Source of the DNA: Clostridiales bacterium
GTDB lineage: Bacteria; Bacillota; Desulfotomaculia; Desulfotomaculales; VENG01
Assembly (NCBI GenBank): GCA_021736985.1
Contig: JAIPEW010000002.1
Coordinates: 62,001-126,000, forward strand
Reading direction: 5' to 3'
DNA: 64,000 bases
Both the position numbers and the translations under genes were made by a program. Below are positions 38,069 to 46,041 of the stretch, piece after piece. Within the stretch, counting starts at the first letter, position 1. Every line of letters begins with the position of its first letter. A model generated the notes under the pieces. It was given only the letters and a program-made list of their open reading frames with translations. It made no database searches and was not told the DNA's origin.

Positions 38069-39310
38069 TTACTTCTTAGTTGAAGGCATATCTTCAAAAG
38101 CGCCTTTTTTAATTTCAACTTTCTCAGCAGTTTTGTAATAATCTCTTAAAATTTCTAAGACTTCAGGGCGACTGAACTTATCAGGAACTTCTCCGCCTTC
38201 GTTCATAATACGGCGGAATTTTGTACCACTGACAACAACGCGGTCTCCTTCCCCGTCATGAGGGCAAGTACGTTGACTGGCCATACTTTCACACTTGTTG
38301 CAGTAAAATGTCCAAGCGATTTTCATTGGCCTGAGTTCTAAAGCTCCATCCCAAAGCTCGTCGAAAATTGTTTGAGCATCAAAAGCTCCGTAATAATCGC
38401 CACAACCGGCATGGTCACGACCAACTATTAAGTAACTACATCCCCAGTTCTGGCGAAAAACAGCATGTAAAAGGGCTTCTCTTGGGCCGCCATAACGCAT
38501 TTCCATAGGGTATACTCCAACGGAAATACTTTCTCTAGGGAAATAATTTTCTGCAAGTGCTTCATAACACTTAACCCTTGTTTCACCAGGTATATCACCT
38601 TTTTTAAGAGCGCCTACAATAGCATGAATAAACGCTCCATCTGCAAAACCACTTTCCAATGCAAATTTTACAAGATATTCATGAGAACGGTGCATAGGAT
38701 TACGTGTTTGGAAAGCTACTACATTTGACCATCCTTTTTCTTCAAAAAGCTTGCGGGCTGTTTCCGGATATAAATAATATTTTGGATATTTTTCAGGATA
38801 TTTACCTTCATTTAAAACTTTTATAGAACCGCCAATATTATAATCACCCTGATTAAAAACTTTAGATACCCCTGGATGGCCTTCGGTATCAGTAGTTTTA
38901 AAAACCTCTTTACATTCTACTTCCTTGTCATAAGTGTAAATATCTTCTACTTTCATTGTGCCATAGATCTCATCCGAGGCTCTATCAATAAGAGCAACTT
39001 CCATGCCTTCTTGTAAACCTATAGATTGCTTCTCTTGCTCTGTGATAGATAGAGTTACTGGCATAGGCCACATAGTACCATCTACGAGCTTAAGGTTGTG
39101 TACACACTGTTTATAATCTTCTTTCTTCATGAATCCATTTAAAGGTGTAAAAGCTCCTATACCAAGCATGAGTGTGTCGGATGTTTCCCGGGAACTCATA
39201 AACACTTTAGGCAATTCTTGTGCTTTTTTGATTTCAGCCTGTCTTTCATTACCGTACAGCAACAAGGGCTTTAACTTACCTTCAGGACCATGTGGTTTAG
39301 GTAATGCCAT
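38069..39310 (-). CDS. sat: Sulfate adenylyltransferase (ATP sulfurylase)
   Basis: About 413 residues. It activates sulfate with ATP to give APS and pyrophosphate, the first step of dissimilatory sulfate reduction. QTRNPMHRSHEYL and GRDHAGCGDYYG are the nucleotide-binding motifs of the HxGH-type fold. CNKC followed by CPH is the zinc-binding site of the homo-oligomeric form. The track start at 39325 lies inside the ribosome site; GGGAGG seven bases before ATG 39310 gives the start MALPKPHGPEG. Confidence 0.96.
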   Translation of the reverse strand: MALPKPHGPEGKLKPLLLYGNERQAEIKKAQELPKVFMSSRETSDTLMLGIGAFTPLNGFMKKEDYKQCVHNLKLVDGTMWPMPVTLSITEQEKQSIGLQEGMEVALIDRASDEIYGTMKVEDIYTYDKEVECKEVFKTTDTEGHPGVSKVFNQGDYNIGGSIKVLNEGKYPEKYPKYYLYPETARKLFEEKGWSNVVAFQTRNPMHRSHEYLVKFALESGFADGAFIHAIVGALKKGDIPGETRVKCYEALAENYFPRESISVGVYPMEMRYGGPREALLHAVFRQNWGCSYLIVGRDHAGCGDYYGAFDAQTIFDELWDGALELRPMKIAWTFYCNKCESMASQRTCPHDGEGDRVVVSGTKFRRIMNEGGEVPDKFSRPEVLEILRDYYKTAEKVEIKKGAFEDMPSTKK

Positions 39311-39502
39311 ATTCTTCCCTCCCATAAATTAATTTTAACTCGTGCTTTAAAAAACATTTACAATTAAAAATAAACTAGTTGTATTTTTACCACTACTATT
39401 GTTCTAGATCTTGGTATGTATCAAAAAGATATTTTACTATAAGTTATATTTCCTAAATTTAGTTATTCTATATTTTTGCAAAAATTCCTTCTAAATTCTT
39501 TA

Positions 39503-39517
39503 TGAGAATAATTATCA
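39503..39517 (-). promoter_or_regulatory. Fur-type box upstream of sat
   Basis: On the minus strand TGATAATTATTCTCA matches the Fur 7-1-7 consensus TGATAATnATTATCA with one mismatch. It lies about 190 bases before sat and overlaps a possible -10 (TATGAT, 39514-39519) that has CTGACA upstream at a long spacing of 19. The rest of this 353-base AT-rich gap shows no gene. Control of sat by iron is an inference. Confidence 0.55.
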
Positions 39518-39678
39518 TAGCATGTGAATATAGGCACTTGTCAGTTAAAAAAATAAATTCCTTATTTTTTTATTAATTATTAAGAAATTGTTATTATAAA
39601 TATAGCACGAATTTTTTAGCCTGACAAGTTCAATTATATTAAAAATTTATAACAACTATTTTTTTTATTAATAATTAC

Positions 39679-40425
39679 TTAAAATGTGTGTAATTTAAAC
39701 CTTTCCACATAACCATCCAGCATTTCACTTGTTCCTTTCTCCAGGTATTCTTTTATAACTCTAGGACGCCTGAACCTGGCTCCTTTAGTTAAAACTGACA
39801 AGGCAAGGTGAGTAGGCATTGGAGCAAAAGTATATTGTTCTTCTACAGCCTGGGGAGGAACTATACTAGCTTCTAATGCTTCCATGTTCGAAGCCATTTT
39901 TTGTACTAACTCAGCTGATACATATTCTTTTTTTCCATCTAATCTGCAAACCCGGTCACAAAAAGGCAATTCAAAATTCAGCACTTCTTCAGGCAGCTCG
40001 ATATTATACTCCTCCCGGTACTTATTAGCTATCCCTTCTATACTACGTTTGTCCCCGTCTCCAAAATCATCCTTACTCATCAAGCCATAGATACGACATC
40101 CAAGTGGGCGCACAGGGTAAACAAGACAATTATTACTTTTTTCATCCAGGAATGGGCATTTAATGTTTACATCTGCAAGCTCAAGAAAAAAATAACGTAT
40201 TGTTTTTTCCATTATGCCTACCTGTTGATCTTGCAGATTATCTTTTATATATTTATATAAATTCAAAAATTCAATTAGATACCCCGGCGGAGGTACAGTA
40301 CAGCAAGTAGCGCATTTATCACATTCAGTTTCAGGAAGCTCATCGTATATATGTCGTAATTGTTTTAAATATCCTTGATTATCAGCATAACTTAATGTAG
40401 TATAAAGCTTGGTTATTTCCATCAT
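39679..40425 (-). CDS. YkgJ-type cysteine cluster protein
   Basis: About 248 residues. The motifs CDKCATCCTVPPP and CPFLDEKSNNCLVYPVRPLGCR form the CxxCxxCC...C...C...C pattern of the YkgJ/CxxCxxCC family, thought to bind zinc or Fe-S. Further cysteines occur in LPFCDRVCRLDGK. Its function is unknown. It lies upstream of sat on the same strand with an AT-rich gap between them. The track start is TTG 40431; ATG 40425 is better spaced from AGGAG. Confidence 0.75.
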   Translation of the reverse strand: MMEITKLYTTLSYADNQGYLKQLRHIYDELPETECDKCATCCTVPPPGYLIEFLNLYKYIKDNLQDQQVGIMEKTIRYFFLELADVNIKCPFLDEKSNNCLVYPVRPLGCRIYGLMSKDDFGDGDKRSIEGIANKYREEYNIELPEEVLNFELPFCDRVCRLDGKKEYVSAELVQKMASNMEALEASIVPPQAVEEQYTFAPMPTHLALSVLTKGARFRRPRVIKEYLEKGTSEMLDGYVERFKLHTF

Positions 40426-40501
40426 GTGCAAACTTCTCCTTCCTAATATATTATGACTATTGCTAAAATATAATTTAAAAAACTAAAAACCCCTAAAGAA
40501 A

Positions 40502-40534
40502 ATATAGGTCCTGGTAAATTACCAAGACCTATAT
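40502..40534. terminator. Strong hairpin, possible terminator
   Basis: ATATAGGTC pairs with GACCTATAT and an inner TGGTAA with TTACCA, giving about 15 pairs. On the minus strand TTTTCTTTAG follows, consistent with a terminator for the NifX-like gene transcript; on the plus strand it lies just before a small ORF. Confidence 0.5.
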
Positions 40535-40567
40535 CAATATTGTATTTTTCCTAAGGTTGTGATATAA

Positions 40568-40759
40568 GTGCTTGTACTTTGTTTCCTGCTTATGTTAAGC
40601 GGTATTGTACTTATATGTCTTTCACTGCTTATAATCATATTAAGAATCATTAACAAGAAAGAGCATAAGGAATACCTAAAAGCTATAAAGTACAGCTCTT
40701 CAGGACTGTTCCTGTTAATATCAGGAATGGTATTAACCTTATATGCGCTTAATCATTGA
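40568..40759 (+). CDS. Possible 63-residue two-helix membrane protein
   Basis: A GTG-initiated frame with two clear hydrophobic segments (about 2-25 and 42-60) separated by a basic loop (RIINKKEHKEYLKAIKY). The organised charge pattern fits a small inner-membrane protein. The ribosome site (AAGG) is weak, it is the only plus-strand gene in a long minus-strand block, and I do not recognise it, so it may not be expressed. Confidence 0.4.
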   Translation: MLVLCFLLMLSGIVLICLSLLIIILRIINKKEHKEYLKAIKYSSSGLFLLISGMVLTLYALNH

Positions 40760-40763
40760 AAAT

Positions 40764-41141
40764 TTAATGACACCCGTGAGAATCATTACCATATCCGCGG
40801 CCATGATTTTTATCACAACTGACATAACGTGATTCAAGATTTCCCTGTGCATAAAGCTCAACTATATCCCTTATAGTCCCTTCAGCACCGGTTATTACAA
40901 TTAAACCACTCTCTTCAAGAGCTTGCAAAGCAGGGGGTCCAATACCTCCTAAAATAATCACTTCTACGTTTTCAGTTTTAAAAAGATTAGCAAGACCTTC
41001 ATGATTATGAGCCAGATTAACAGTTGAAACAACTTTATCTTCTTTCACATTCTGTCCTTCAACTTCCCAAATAACAAACTCTTTGCTTTTTCCATAGTGC
41101 TGGTTAATGTTTTCACCATCTATAGGTAATGCTACTTTCAT
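40764..41141 (-). CDS. NifB/NifX-like dinitrogenase iron-molybdenum cofactor family protein
   Basis: About 125 residues. MKVALPIDGENINQHYGKSKEF and EVIILGGIGPPALQALEESG fit the NifX/NafY/MTH1175 fold that carries metal-sulfur clusters. The tail is rich in Gly, His and Asn (HGRGYGNDSHGCH) and may bind metal. The track start at 41204 is too long; GGGAGGGG lies six bases before ATG 41141. No nitrogenase genes are near. Such proteins are common in sulfate reducers; the partner is unknown. Confidence 0.85.
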   Translation of the reverse strand: MKVALPIDGENINQHYGKSKEFVIWEVEGQNVKEDKVVSTVNLAHNHEGLANLFKTENVEVIILGGIGPPALQALEESGLIVITGAEGTIRDIVELYAQGNLESRYVSCDKNHGRGYGNDSHGCH

Positions 41142-41406
41142 GTATACCCCTCCCTTGTTTCCATCTAAAATATTATATAAATAGTTTATTTTCTGTTTAG
41201 ACAAAAGTCAACATTCTTACTAACTTAATTCAAGCTTGCTACAACAAGTTAACCCGCTTAACAGCGGGTTAAAACGGGGGGCACAATGAATAAGTACCAA
41301 AATGCCTTTAAAATTAAAAGGCAATAGACACAAAGTAAAACTTTTATAGTTGTTTAGCTAGACCAATCTTTATAAGCCTTTTAATCTCACCCTCCGTTTT
41401 CACAAT

Positions 41407-41443
41407 ATTAATACAAGGCTGGCACAAAAAGACTCGTATTAAT
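41407..41443 (-). terminator. Hairpins in the dsrC to NifX-like gap
   Basis: ATTAATAC pairs with GTATTAAT directly after the dsrC stop, with a T-run in the loop rather than after it. A second perfect stem, TTAACCCGC/GCGGGTTAA, lies further on at 41249-41272. Together they probably end or process the dsrC message. No gene is seen in this 300-base gap. Confidence 0.4.
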
Positions 41444-41760
41444 TATACACAACCAGTAGGCTTGGGTAAGCCTGCCAATTTACATGCACCTTTTGCAGGA
41501 CCACTTGGGAATAAAGCATATATCTTTTTAAGATTAAAACCTGTCTCTTTGCAAAGTTTTCTGATCATAGGAGCAACTTCAAACTGGTAATAATAATCAC
41601 GTAAGTAATTAATTACTTTCCAATGCTCTTCTGTGATTTCACTAATTCCTTCTTCTCTTGCAAAAGCATTAGCAACTTCTTCATTCCACTGTTCAGGATG
41701 AAGAATGAAACCATCCTCATCTACTTCAACAGGAGTACCGTTAACATCCATATTTGGCAT
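41443..41760 (-). CDS. dsrC: DsrC sulfur carrier protein
   Basis: 105 residues, the usual DsrC size. The C-terminal arm reads GACKLAGLPKPTGCV, with the penultimate cysteine and the second cysteine ten residues before it, as needed for the trisulfide made from sulfite by DsrAB. So it is a genuine DsrC, not a TusE or regulatory homologue lacking the second Cys. GGAGG lies nine bases before ATG 41760. dsrAB and dsrMK are not in this window; dsrC is separate, as in many sulfate reducers. Confidence 0.95.
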   Translation of the reverse strand: MPNMDVNGTPVEVDEDGFILHPEQWNEEVANAFAREEGISEITEEHWKVINYLRDYYYQFEVAPMIRKLCKETGFNLKKIYALFPSGPAKGACKLAGLPKPTGCV

Positions 41761-42009
41761 GTGATTCACCTCCACTATTTTTCAAACTTTCAAAATTCTT
41801 TCCGCTTCACATAATTTTTTTGCGCCTATTGCCACAATAACCCCCACATTTCATAAACAAACTCACTTCATCATACTACATTTTCAAATAAAATTACAAT
41901 AATAATAAATAAAACTTTTCTCATTATTAATTTTATATTGAGCTCAATAATTAGTCAAGACAGCACACTGCATACCTTACTACATTTTAAAAATAATCTT
42001 AGAATAAAA

Positions 42010-42684
42010 CTATCCACCCAGAGTTACATCCTGATCTTGATACCACTTCAACGCCTTATAGAAATGTTCCTTTTTAAAATCAGGCCACAAATCATCTATC
42101 ACGTATATATCTGAATAAACCGTCTGAATAGGCAAAAACCCGCTAAGCCTCCTGCGTCCACCCCACCTTATTATAAGATCAATCCGTGAAAGCTGCGAAG
42201 AAGCTATGGAATCAAACAAACCTTTCTGGCTAAGCTGATTTATATTTCCTGATTTTATAATCTTATTAATGTCCCACTTCCACCCATAATTTACAAGAAA
42301 ATTAATTTTAAACAAACCTTTCCCGAATATTTTTCTTTTCTCCGTGTAAGGCTTTAATTCTCGGGGGAAGAGCGGAGAATTTACATCACCAATAACGAGC
42401 AAAGAAGCGTCTCTTTGAGAAAGCATACGCACAGCATCAACACAAGCCTTGCGGAATGCATTTGTTTGCACAGAAGGCCGTTTTGTATTGTCCTGAGTGA
42501 ACCCGTAAAATGTTAATTCTTTTACACCCATTTCCCTGCACAACTCATAGAGCTTAATTCCCGGCTTTAATCCATAGATATAACCCTTTTCTTTTGATAA
42601 TCCCTTATTTACAGCCCATCTTCTATTACCATCCGGAATTATACCTATGTGTGTTGGTATCCTGTGCAACTCATGCCACCTCAT
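42010..42684 (-). CDS. Divergent undecaprenyl-diphosphate-synthase-like prenyltransferase
   Basis: 224 residues with the cis-prenyltransferase fold: the start HIGIIPDGNRRWAVNKG matches the HxxxxMDGNxRW motif with the catalytic Asp kept, and IIRWGGRRRLSGFLPIQTVYSDIYV matches the C-terminal RTxGExRLSNFLxxQ block with changes. It is shorter than UppS (about 250). These stand-alone UppS-like proteins exist in Clostridia. It may make a different chain length or be a paralogue; the main uppS is not seen here. Confidence 0.78.
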   Translation of the reverse strand: MRWHELHRIPTHIGIIPDGNRRWAVNKGLSKEKGYIYGLKPGIKLYELCREMGVKELTFYGFTQDNTKRPSVQTNAFRKACVDAVRMLSQRDASLLVIGDVNSPLFPRELKPYTEKRKIFGKGLFKINFLVNYGWKWDINKIIKSGNINQLSQKGLFDSIASSQLSRIDLIIRWGGRRRLSGFLPIQTVYSDIYVIDDLWPDFKKEHFYKALKWYQDQDVTLGG

Positions 42685-42744
42685 TACCAGTAATAGTATA
42701 TTATAATAATATACTTTCCTGAAATTAATAAATTAATGCAAAAA

Positions 42745-42776
42745 GCAAAAAACCAGGTATATACCTGGTTTTTTGC
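42745..42776. terminator. Terminator after tRNA-Gly
   Basis: A perfect 16+16 palindrome, GCAAAAAACCAGGTAT and its complement, just after the tRNA-Gly 3' end on the minus strand, ending in a T run. Confidence 0.85.
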
Positions 42777-42779
42777 AAA

Positions 42780-42854
42780 TGGAGCGGGTGAAGGGGATCG
42801 AACCCTCAGCCCTCAGCTTGGGAAGCTGATGCTCTACCATTGAGCTACACCCGC
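42780..42854 (-). tRNA. tRNA-Gly (anticodon CCC)
   Basis: The minus strand reads GCGGGTG, a D-arm with TAGCTCAATGGTAGAGC, an anticodon stem TCAGC/GCTGA with loop TTCCCAA (anticodon CCC), the T-arm GAGGGTTCGATCCCCTT and an encoded CCA. It pairs with GGG codons. Confidence 0.95.
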
Positions 42855-42883
42855 AAATGTAACTTTACTCCTAATTATAACAT

Positions 42884-43657
42884 TCAAACATTAAAAGTCA
42901 ACAAATACCACATGCAATTAATATCCAAATATTCAATATTCAATACTAATAAAAATATTGCTTCGGAACATTCTGTCACAGCCCCTAAAGTGTCACCTGT
43001 AACACCCCCTATTTTTTTACTTACATAATAATCTAACACAGCAACCCCCACCAGTACAACTGCAATCACATAAAGACTGTCAAACCCTAGTAATAAACCG
43101 CACACTAAAATAGTTGTAATTGAGGCCCAACTTATTTCCCGCATTCCTACATAATTAGTAAAATCCCCCGCACCACGGCTCTCCCTGGCATAAGAATAAG
43201 CTACAGCACCATACACCTGGCTCCAGCGACCTAAAACAGGCATTATAAGCAATGCTACTAGTTTTAATTCACTAGTTAATTGCAACAACAACAAAAACTT
43301 TAACATCAATACAAGGAAACCTGCAATAACCCCGTGCGAACCTACCCGGCTATCTCGCATAATTTCCAAAAGTTTCTCCCGTGATTTTCCACTAAATAAT
43401 CCATCTGCTGAATCCATAAGCCCATCTATATGCATATTTCCAGTAATCACAATTAAAAATCCCAGGGTTATAAGATCACTTACAGCTTCTGTCCAAAAAA
43501 ATGACAATAATATATGCAATAATACCGCAGCTAATCCGATGATTAATCCAATAAAAGGGAAAAAAGACATGGCTCTGGCCATATGAGAAATTTGCACATC
43601 ACCTTTTATTTTAACAGGAATCCTGGTTAGAAATTGCAGCGCCAGTAAAAAATTCAA
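42884..43657 (-). CDS. cobS: Adenosylcobinamide-GDP ribazoletransferase CobS
   Basis: About 257 residues, membrane protein with some six helices. ALQFLTRIPV at the start and HIDGLMDSADGLFSGKSREK in the middle are CobS hallmarks. It joins alpha-ribazole to adenosylcobinamide-GDP in the last steps of B12 synthesis. The track start at 43834 lies inside thiD; an AGGAGG followed by TTG at 43657 is the true start, 26 bases after the thiD stop. No other cobalamin genes are near. Confidence 0.9.
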   Translation of the reverse strand: MNFLLALQFLTRIPVKIKGDVQISHMARAMSFFPFIGLIIGLAAVLLHILLSFFWTEAVSDLITLGFLIVITGNMHIDGLMDSADGLFSGKSREKLLEIMRDSRVGSHGVIAGFLVLMLKFLLLLQLTSELKLVALLIMPVLGRWSQVYGAVAYSYARESRGAGDFTNYVGMREISWASITTILVCGLLLGFDSLYVIAVVLVGVAVLDYYVSKKIGGVTGDTLGAVTECSEAIFLLVLNIEYLDINCMWYLLTFNV

Positions 43658-43682
43658 CTCTAGAACCTCCTGGATACAGTAT

Positions 43683-44447
43683 TTACCCCAGTACAGGACA
43701 ACCTTTCCCGGGGGAATACGAATTTTTAATCTTATTTTGAACATGTTTAATCGCAGCCTGGGATGCCTCAACTGGTGTTTTACCACAAGCCAAACATGCT
43801 GCAACAGCAGATGAAAGTGTACACCCCGCACCATGAAAATTACTATCTATACGTTTTGATTTACAATAATAAAATTCTCCATCATATAATACATCTATTA
43901 TTTCTTTGTCATTCCCATCCCCACCTTTTAACAGAACTAGTCCTGCACCCATTTCATGCAGCATTCGAGCAGCATCTTCCATCTGATCTATTGTTTTTAC
44001 TTCTCTTTCTACTAACAATGAAGCTTCTTTAAGGTTTGGTGTTAATATACTGGCGAGGGGGATTAACTGTTTTTTATAAGTATCAATAGCCCCGCTTTCC
44101 AGTAATATATCGCCTCTTGCAGAAACCATAACCGGATCTACCACTAAATTTTTATAAAGGTGGTACTGATTTAACTTCTTAACTACTTCGTGTACTATTT
44201 GTTCACCACCAAGCATCCCAAGCTTAACAGACTTTATATTTATATCACTTGCAATAGATTTTATTTGCTCACCTACAAACGCGGGCGTTAAAAAATGCAC
44301 ATTCTGCACTCCACAAGTATTTTGAGCCGTAACAGCAGTTACAGCTGAAGTACCATACATATTAAATTCTATAAAGGTTTTTAAATCAGCCTGAATTCCT
44401 GCACCGCCGCAAGAATCAGAACCGGCTATCGTCAATACAGCTTTCAT
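43683..44447 (-). CDS. thiD: Hydroxymethylpyrimidine/phosphomethylpyrimidine kinase ThiD
   Basis: 254 residues. TIAGSDSCGGAGIQADLKTF at the N-terminus and the ribokinase-like anion loop NFHGAGCTLSSAVAA near the C-terminus define ThiD, which makes HMP-diphosphate for thiamine synthesis. It lies just upstream of cobS on the same strand; a shared transcript is likely. I see no TPP riboswitch upstream. Confidence 0.93.
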   Translation of the reverse strand: MKAVLTIAGSDSCGGAGIQADLKTFIEFNMYGTSAVTAVTAQNTCGVQNVHFLTPAFVGEQIKSIASDINIKSVKLGMLGGEQIVHEVVKKLNQYHLYKNLVVDPVMVSARGDILLESGAIDTYKKQLIPLASILTPNLKEASLLVEREVKTIDQMEDAARMLHEMGAGLVLLKGGDGNDKEIIDVLYDGEFYYCKSKRIDSNFHGAGCTLSSAVAACLACGKTPVEASQAAIKHVQNKIKNSYSPGKGCPVLG

Positions 44448-44534
44448 TATATCCTCCTTTTACTCCACTAATAAATAATTAGCTGATAACAAAATTAAAT
44501 ATCAGCATAAACAAGGTCACATTTAATATCATCG

Positions 44535-44892
44535 TTAATTGCTGTAATTTTCACATTTACAACTTTCTAACAGAGTATAATATTCAGGCAAATAATAAGA
44601 AACTGAAAAAGGAATAGCACCAAAAAGAATTGTCTCACTGTCCATGTGTTCTTCAATCTTTCGATGTCTTTGGTATAAGAGCGGATACATATCTTTAAAT
44701 AATGCTTCTCCTTTAGAAGTTAATTGTATTCCTTTTACGGATCGAGTAAATACAGTAAATCCAAGCAGGTTTTCAAATTTATTTTTTTTGCTTGCTCAAT
44801 GCCGGCTAGGAAATAAAAAGTTTACTAGCTGCCTTAGAAAAACTTCTCTCCTTTGCAACCCCAATAAAATACTGCAGCATTTGTAACTTCAT
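44535..44892 (-). pseudogene. LysR-family regulator, truncated and broken
   Basis: The minus strand reads MKLQMLQYFIGVAKERSFSK, an AASKLFIS segment, an in-frame TAG, PALSKQ, a frame change, then KFENLLGFTVFTRSVKGIQL and TSKGEALFKDM. This is the winged helix of a LysR regulator (usual ...ISQPALSKQIKKLE). About 115 codons remain of some 295, the effector domain being lost beyond VSYYLPEYY. The plus-strand ORF here is a shadow. It stands divergent from the broken SMR genes it may once have controlled. Confidence 0.8.
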
Positions 44893-44994
44893 ATAAAAAC
44901 AGCCTCCACAATTTATAACTTGAAATTATATTAGCATACTTTATCTATTTACAGTAAGTGTTTTTTAACAAAATTACTACGGGTTGGGTGTAAC

Positions 44995-45290
44995 ATGAAA
45001 CAGGTTTATCTATTATTATTTTTTCGATCATTCTTGAAATAATTGGTGCATCTTATATGAAGGAAACTGAATGTTTTATAAAACTTATACCATCTGTAAT
45101 AGTTATTACTTGTTATACTGGTTACTTGGCTTTATACATAATTATTACTAAAACTGCAGAACTAGGAATAATAAATGCAACTTGGTCTAGTGCCAGTACT
45201 CTTACAATTGCAGTTATATTTTACAACGAGTCAGTGTCAATTCTAAAAATATTAGGGATTAGTTTTATTTTAATTGGGACAGCCGGATGA
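44995..45290 (+). pseudogene. SMR-family multidrug transporter, frameshifted (first of a pair)
   Basis: An ATG at 44995 starts MKQVYLLLFF. The frame then breaks in a T6 run and continues one frame over as SIILEIIGASYMKETE, IPSVIVITCYTGYLALYIII, ELGIINATWSSASTLTIAVI and LGISFILIGTAG. Joined, it is a full-length four-helix small multidrug resistance protein of about 100 residues with the buried Glu in LEIIGASYMK. One missing base accounts for the damage. The listed ORF from 45057 is only the downstream part. Confidence 0.78.
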
Positions 45291-45294
45291 ACAC

Positions 45295-45341
45295 AAATAT
45301 ATTCCAATATTTTTAAGGTGTGAAAATATTGGAATATATTT
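45295..45341 (+). promoter_or_regulatory. 19-pair hairpin holding the second SMR start in its loop
   Basis: AAATATATTCCAATATTTT and its exact complement flank a nine-base loop TAAGGTGTG, which contains AAGG and the GTG start of the second SMR reading frame. If transcribed it would hide the start of translation. Confidence 0.6.
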
Positions 45342-45645
45342 TATTAATTTTAACAATAATATTTAGTACTATTGGAAACTTTTATGTCAAGTCGTCGTTT
45401 GGATTCACTAAATAATACCAGCATTTTACTCATTTTTTGCTTATGACTTTTGTATATTTTTTCTTAGTGCAACTGTTCAATACCTCGAGATAGGAATCGT
45501 TTATGCGGTATGGTCAGGAGCAACCATTAGTATTACAACTTTCACCGGAATTATATTTTTTAATGAATCAAAAACAGTGCAAAAATTATGTTCTATTTTT
45601 CTTGTCACTATTGGAGTAATTTTACTTCACGGCTCACACCCCTGA
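45320..45645 (+). pseudogene. SMR-family transporter, frameshifted (second of a pair)
   Basis: From GTG 45320 the frame reads MKILEYILLILTIIFSTIGN then FYVKSSFGFTK and a stop. One frame over it resumes as IPAFYSFFAYDFCIFFLSAT, VQYLEIGIVYAVWSGATISI, TTFTGIIFFNESKTVQK and ILLHGSHP. Together this is a second SMR subunit. Adjacent SMR genes usually form paired heterodimers (EbrAB, YkkCD type). Both copies here carry single-base frameshifts. Confidence 0.75.
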
Positions 45646-45729
45646 TTAGCCTGTTTTTTTACATATAAAAAAAGTAAAAAAACACGGTACCTCCTTACTG
45701 TTTTTACACCGGTTTCTAAATCAGCAAGA

Positions 45730-45760
45730 AAAAAGCTACCATTATAATGGTAGCTTTTTA
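45730..45760 (-). terminator. Terminator after tRNA-Leu
   Basis: AAAAAGCTACCATTATAATGGTAGCTTTTT forms a 14-pair stem just downstream of the tRNA-Leu 3' end on the minus strand with a T run. Confidence 0.8.
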
Positions 45761-45765
45761 TAGTA

Positions 45766-45855
45766 TGGTGCCGGAGATCGGGATCGAACCGATACGGGCA
45801 CATAATGCCCCCGGGATTTTAAGTCCCGTGCGTCTGCCAGTTCCGCCACTCCGGC
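45766..45855 (-). tRNA. tRNA-Leu (anticodon TAA)
   Basis: The minus strand reads GCCGGAG, a D-arm, anticodon stem CGGGA/TCCCG with loop CTTAAAA (anticodon TAA), a long variable arm GGGGCATTATGTGCCC typical of class II tRNA, the T-arm CGGTTCGATCCCG and an encoded CCA. It reads UUA codons. Confidence 0.95.
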
Positions 45856-46041
45856 ATGTTTTTTAAGACACTACGAAAAGTATAGCAATAATATCATTAC
45901 AAGTCAAGAGCACTTGTTAATTTATTAAGATATAACACCTTAATATTGAAAACATTTATTTGTGTTGTATTTAATACTTGTCTATAATATAATAAAATTA
46001 CAATTAATACAAAGAAAACAACTAGAACAGGAGGATAAAGA

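Noticed and set aside
45655-45705. Strong AAGGAGG on the minus strand followed by a short GTG frame (FFYFFYM) that looked like a leader peptide with Phe/Tyr codons.
   Set aside because: There is no biosynthetic or regulated gene downstream on that strand, only the ends of the plus-strand SMR remnants, so attenuation makes no sense here.
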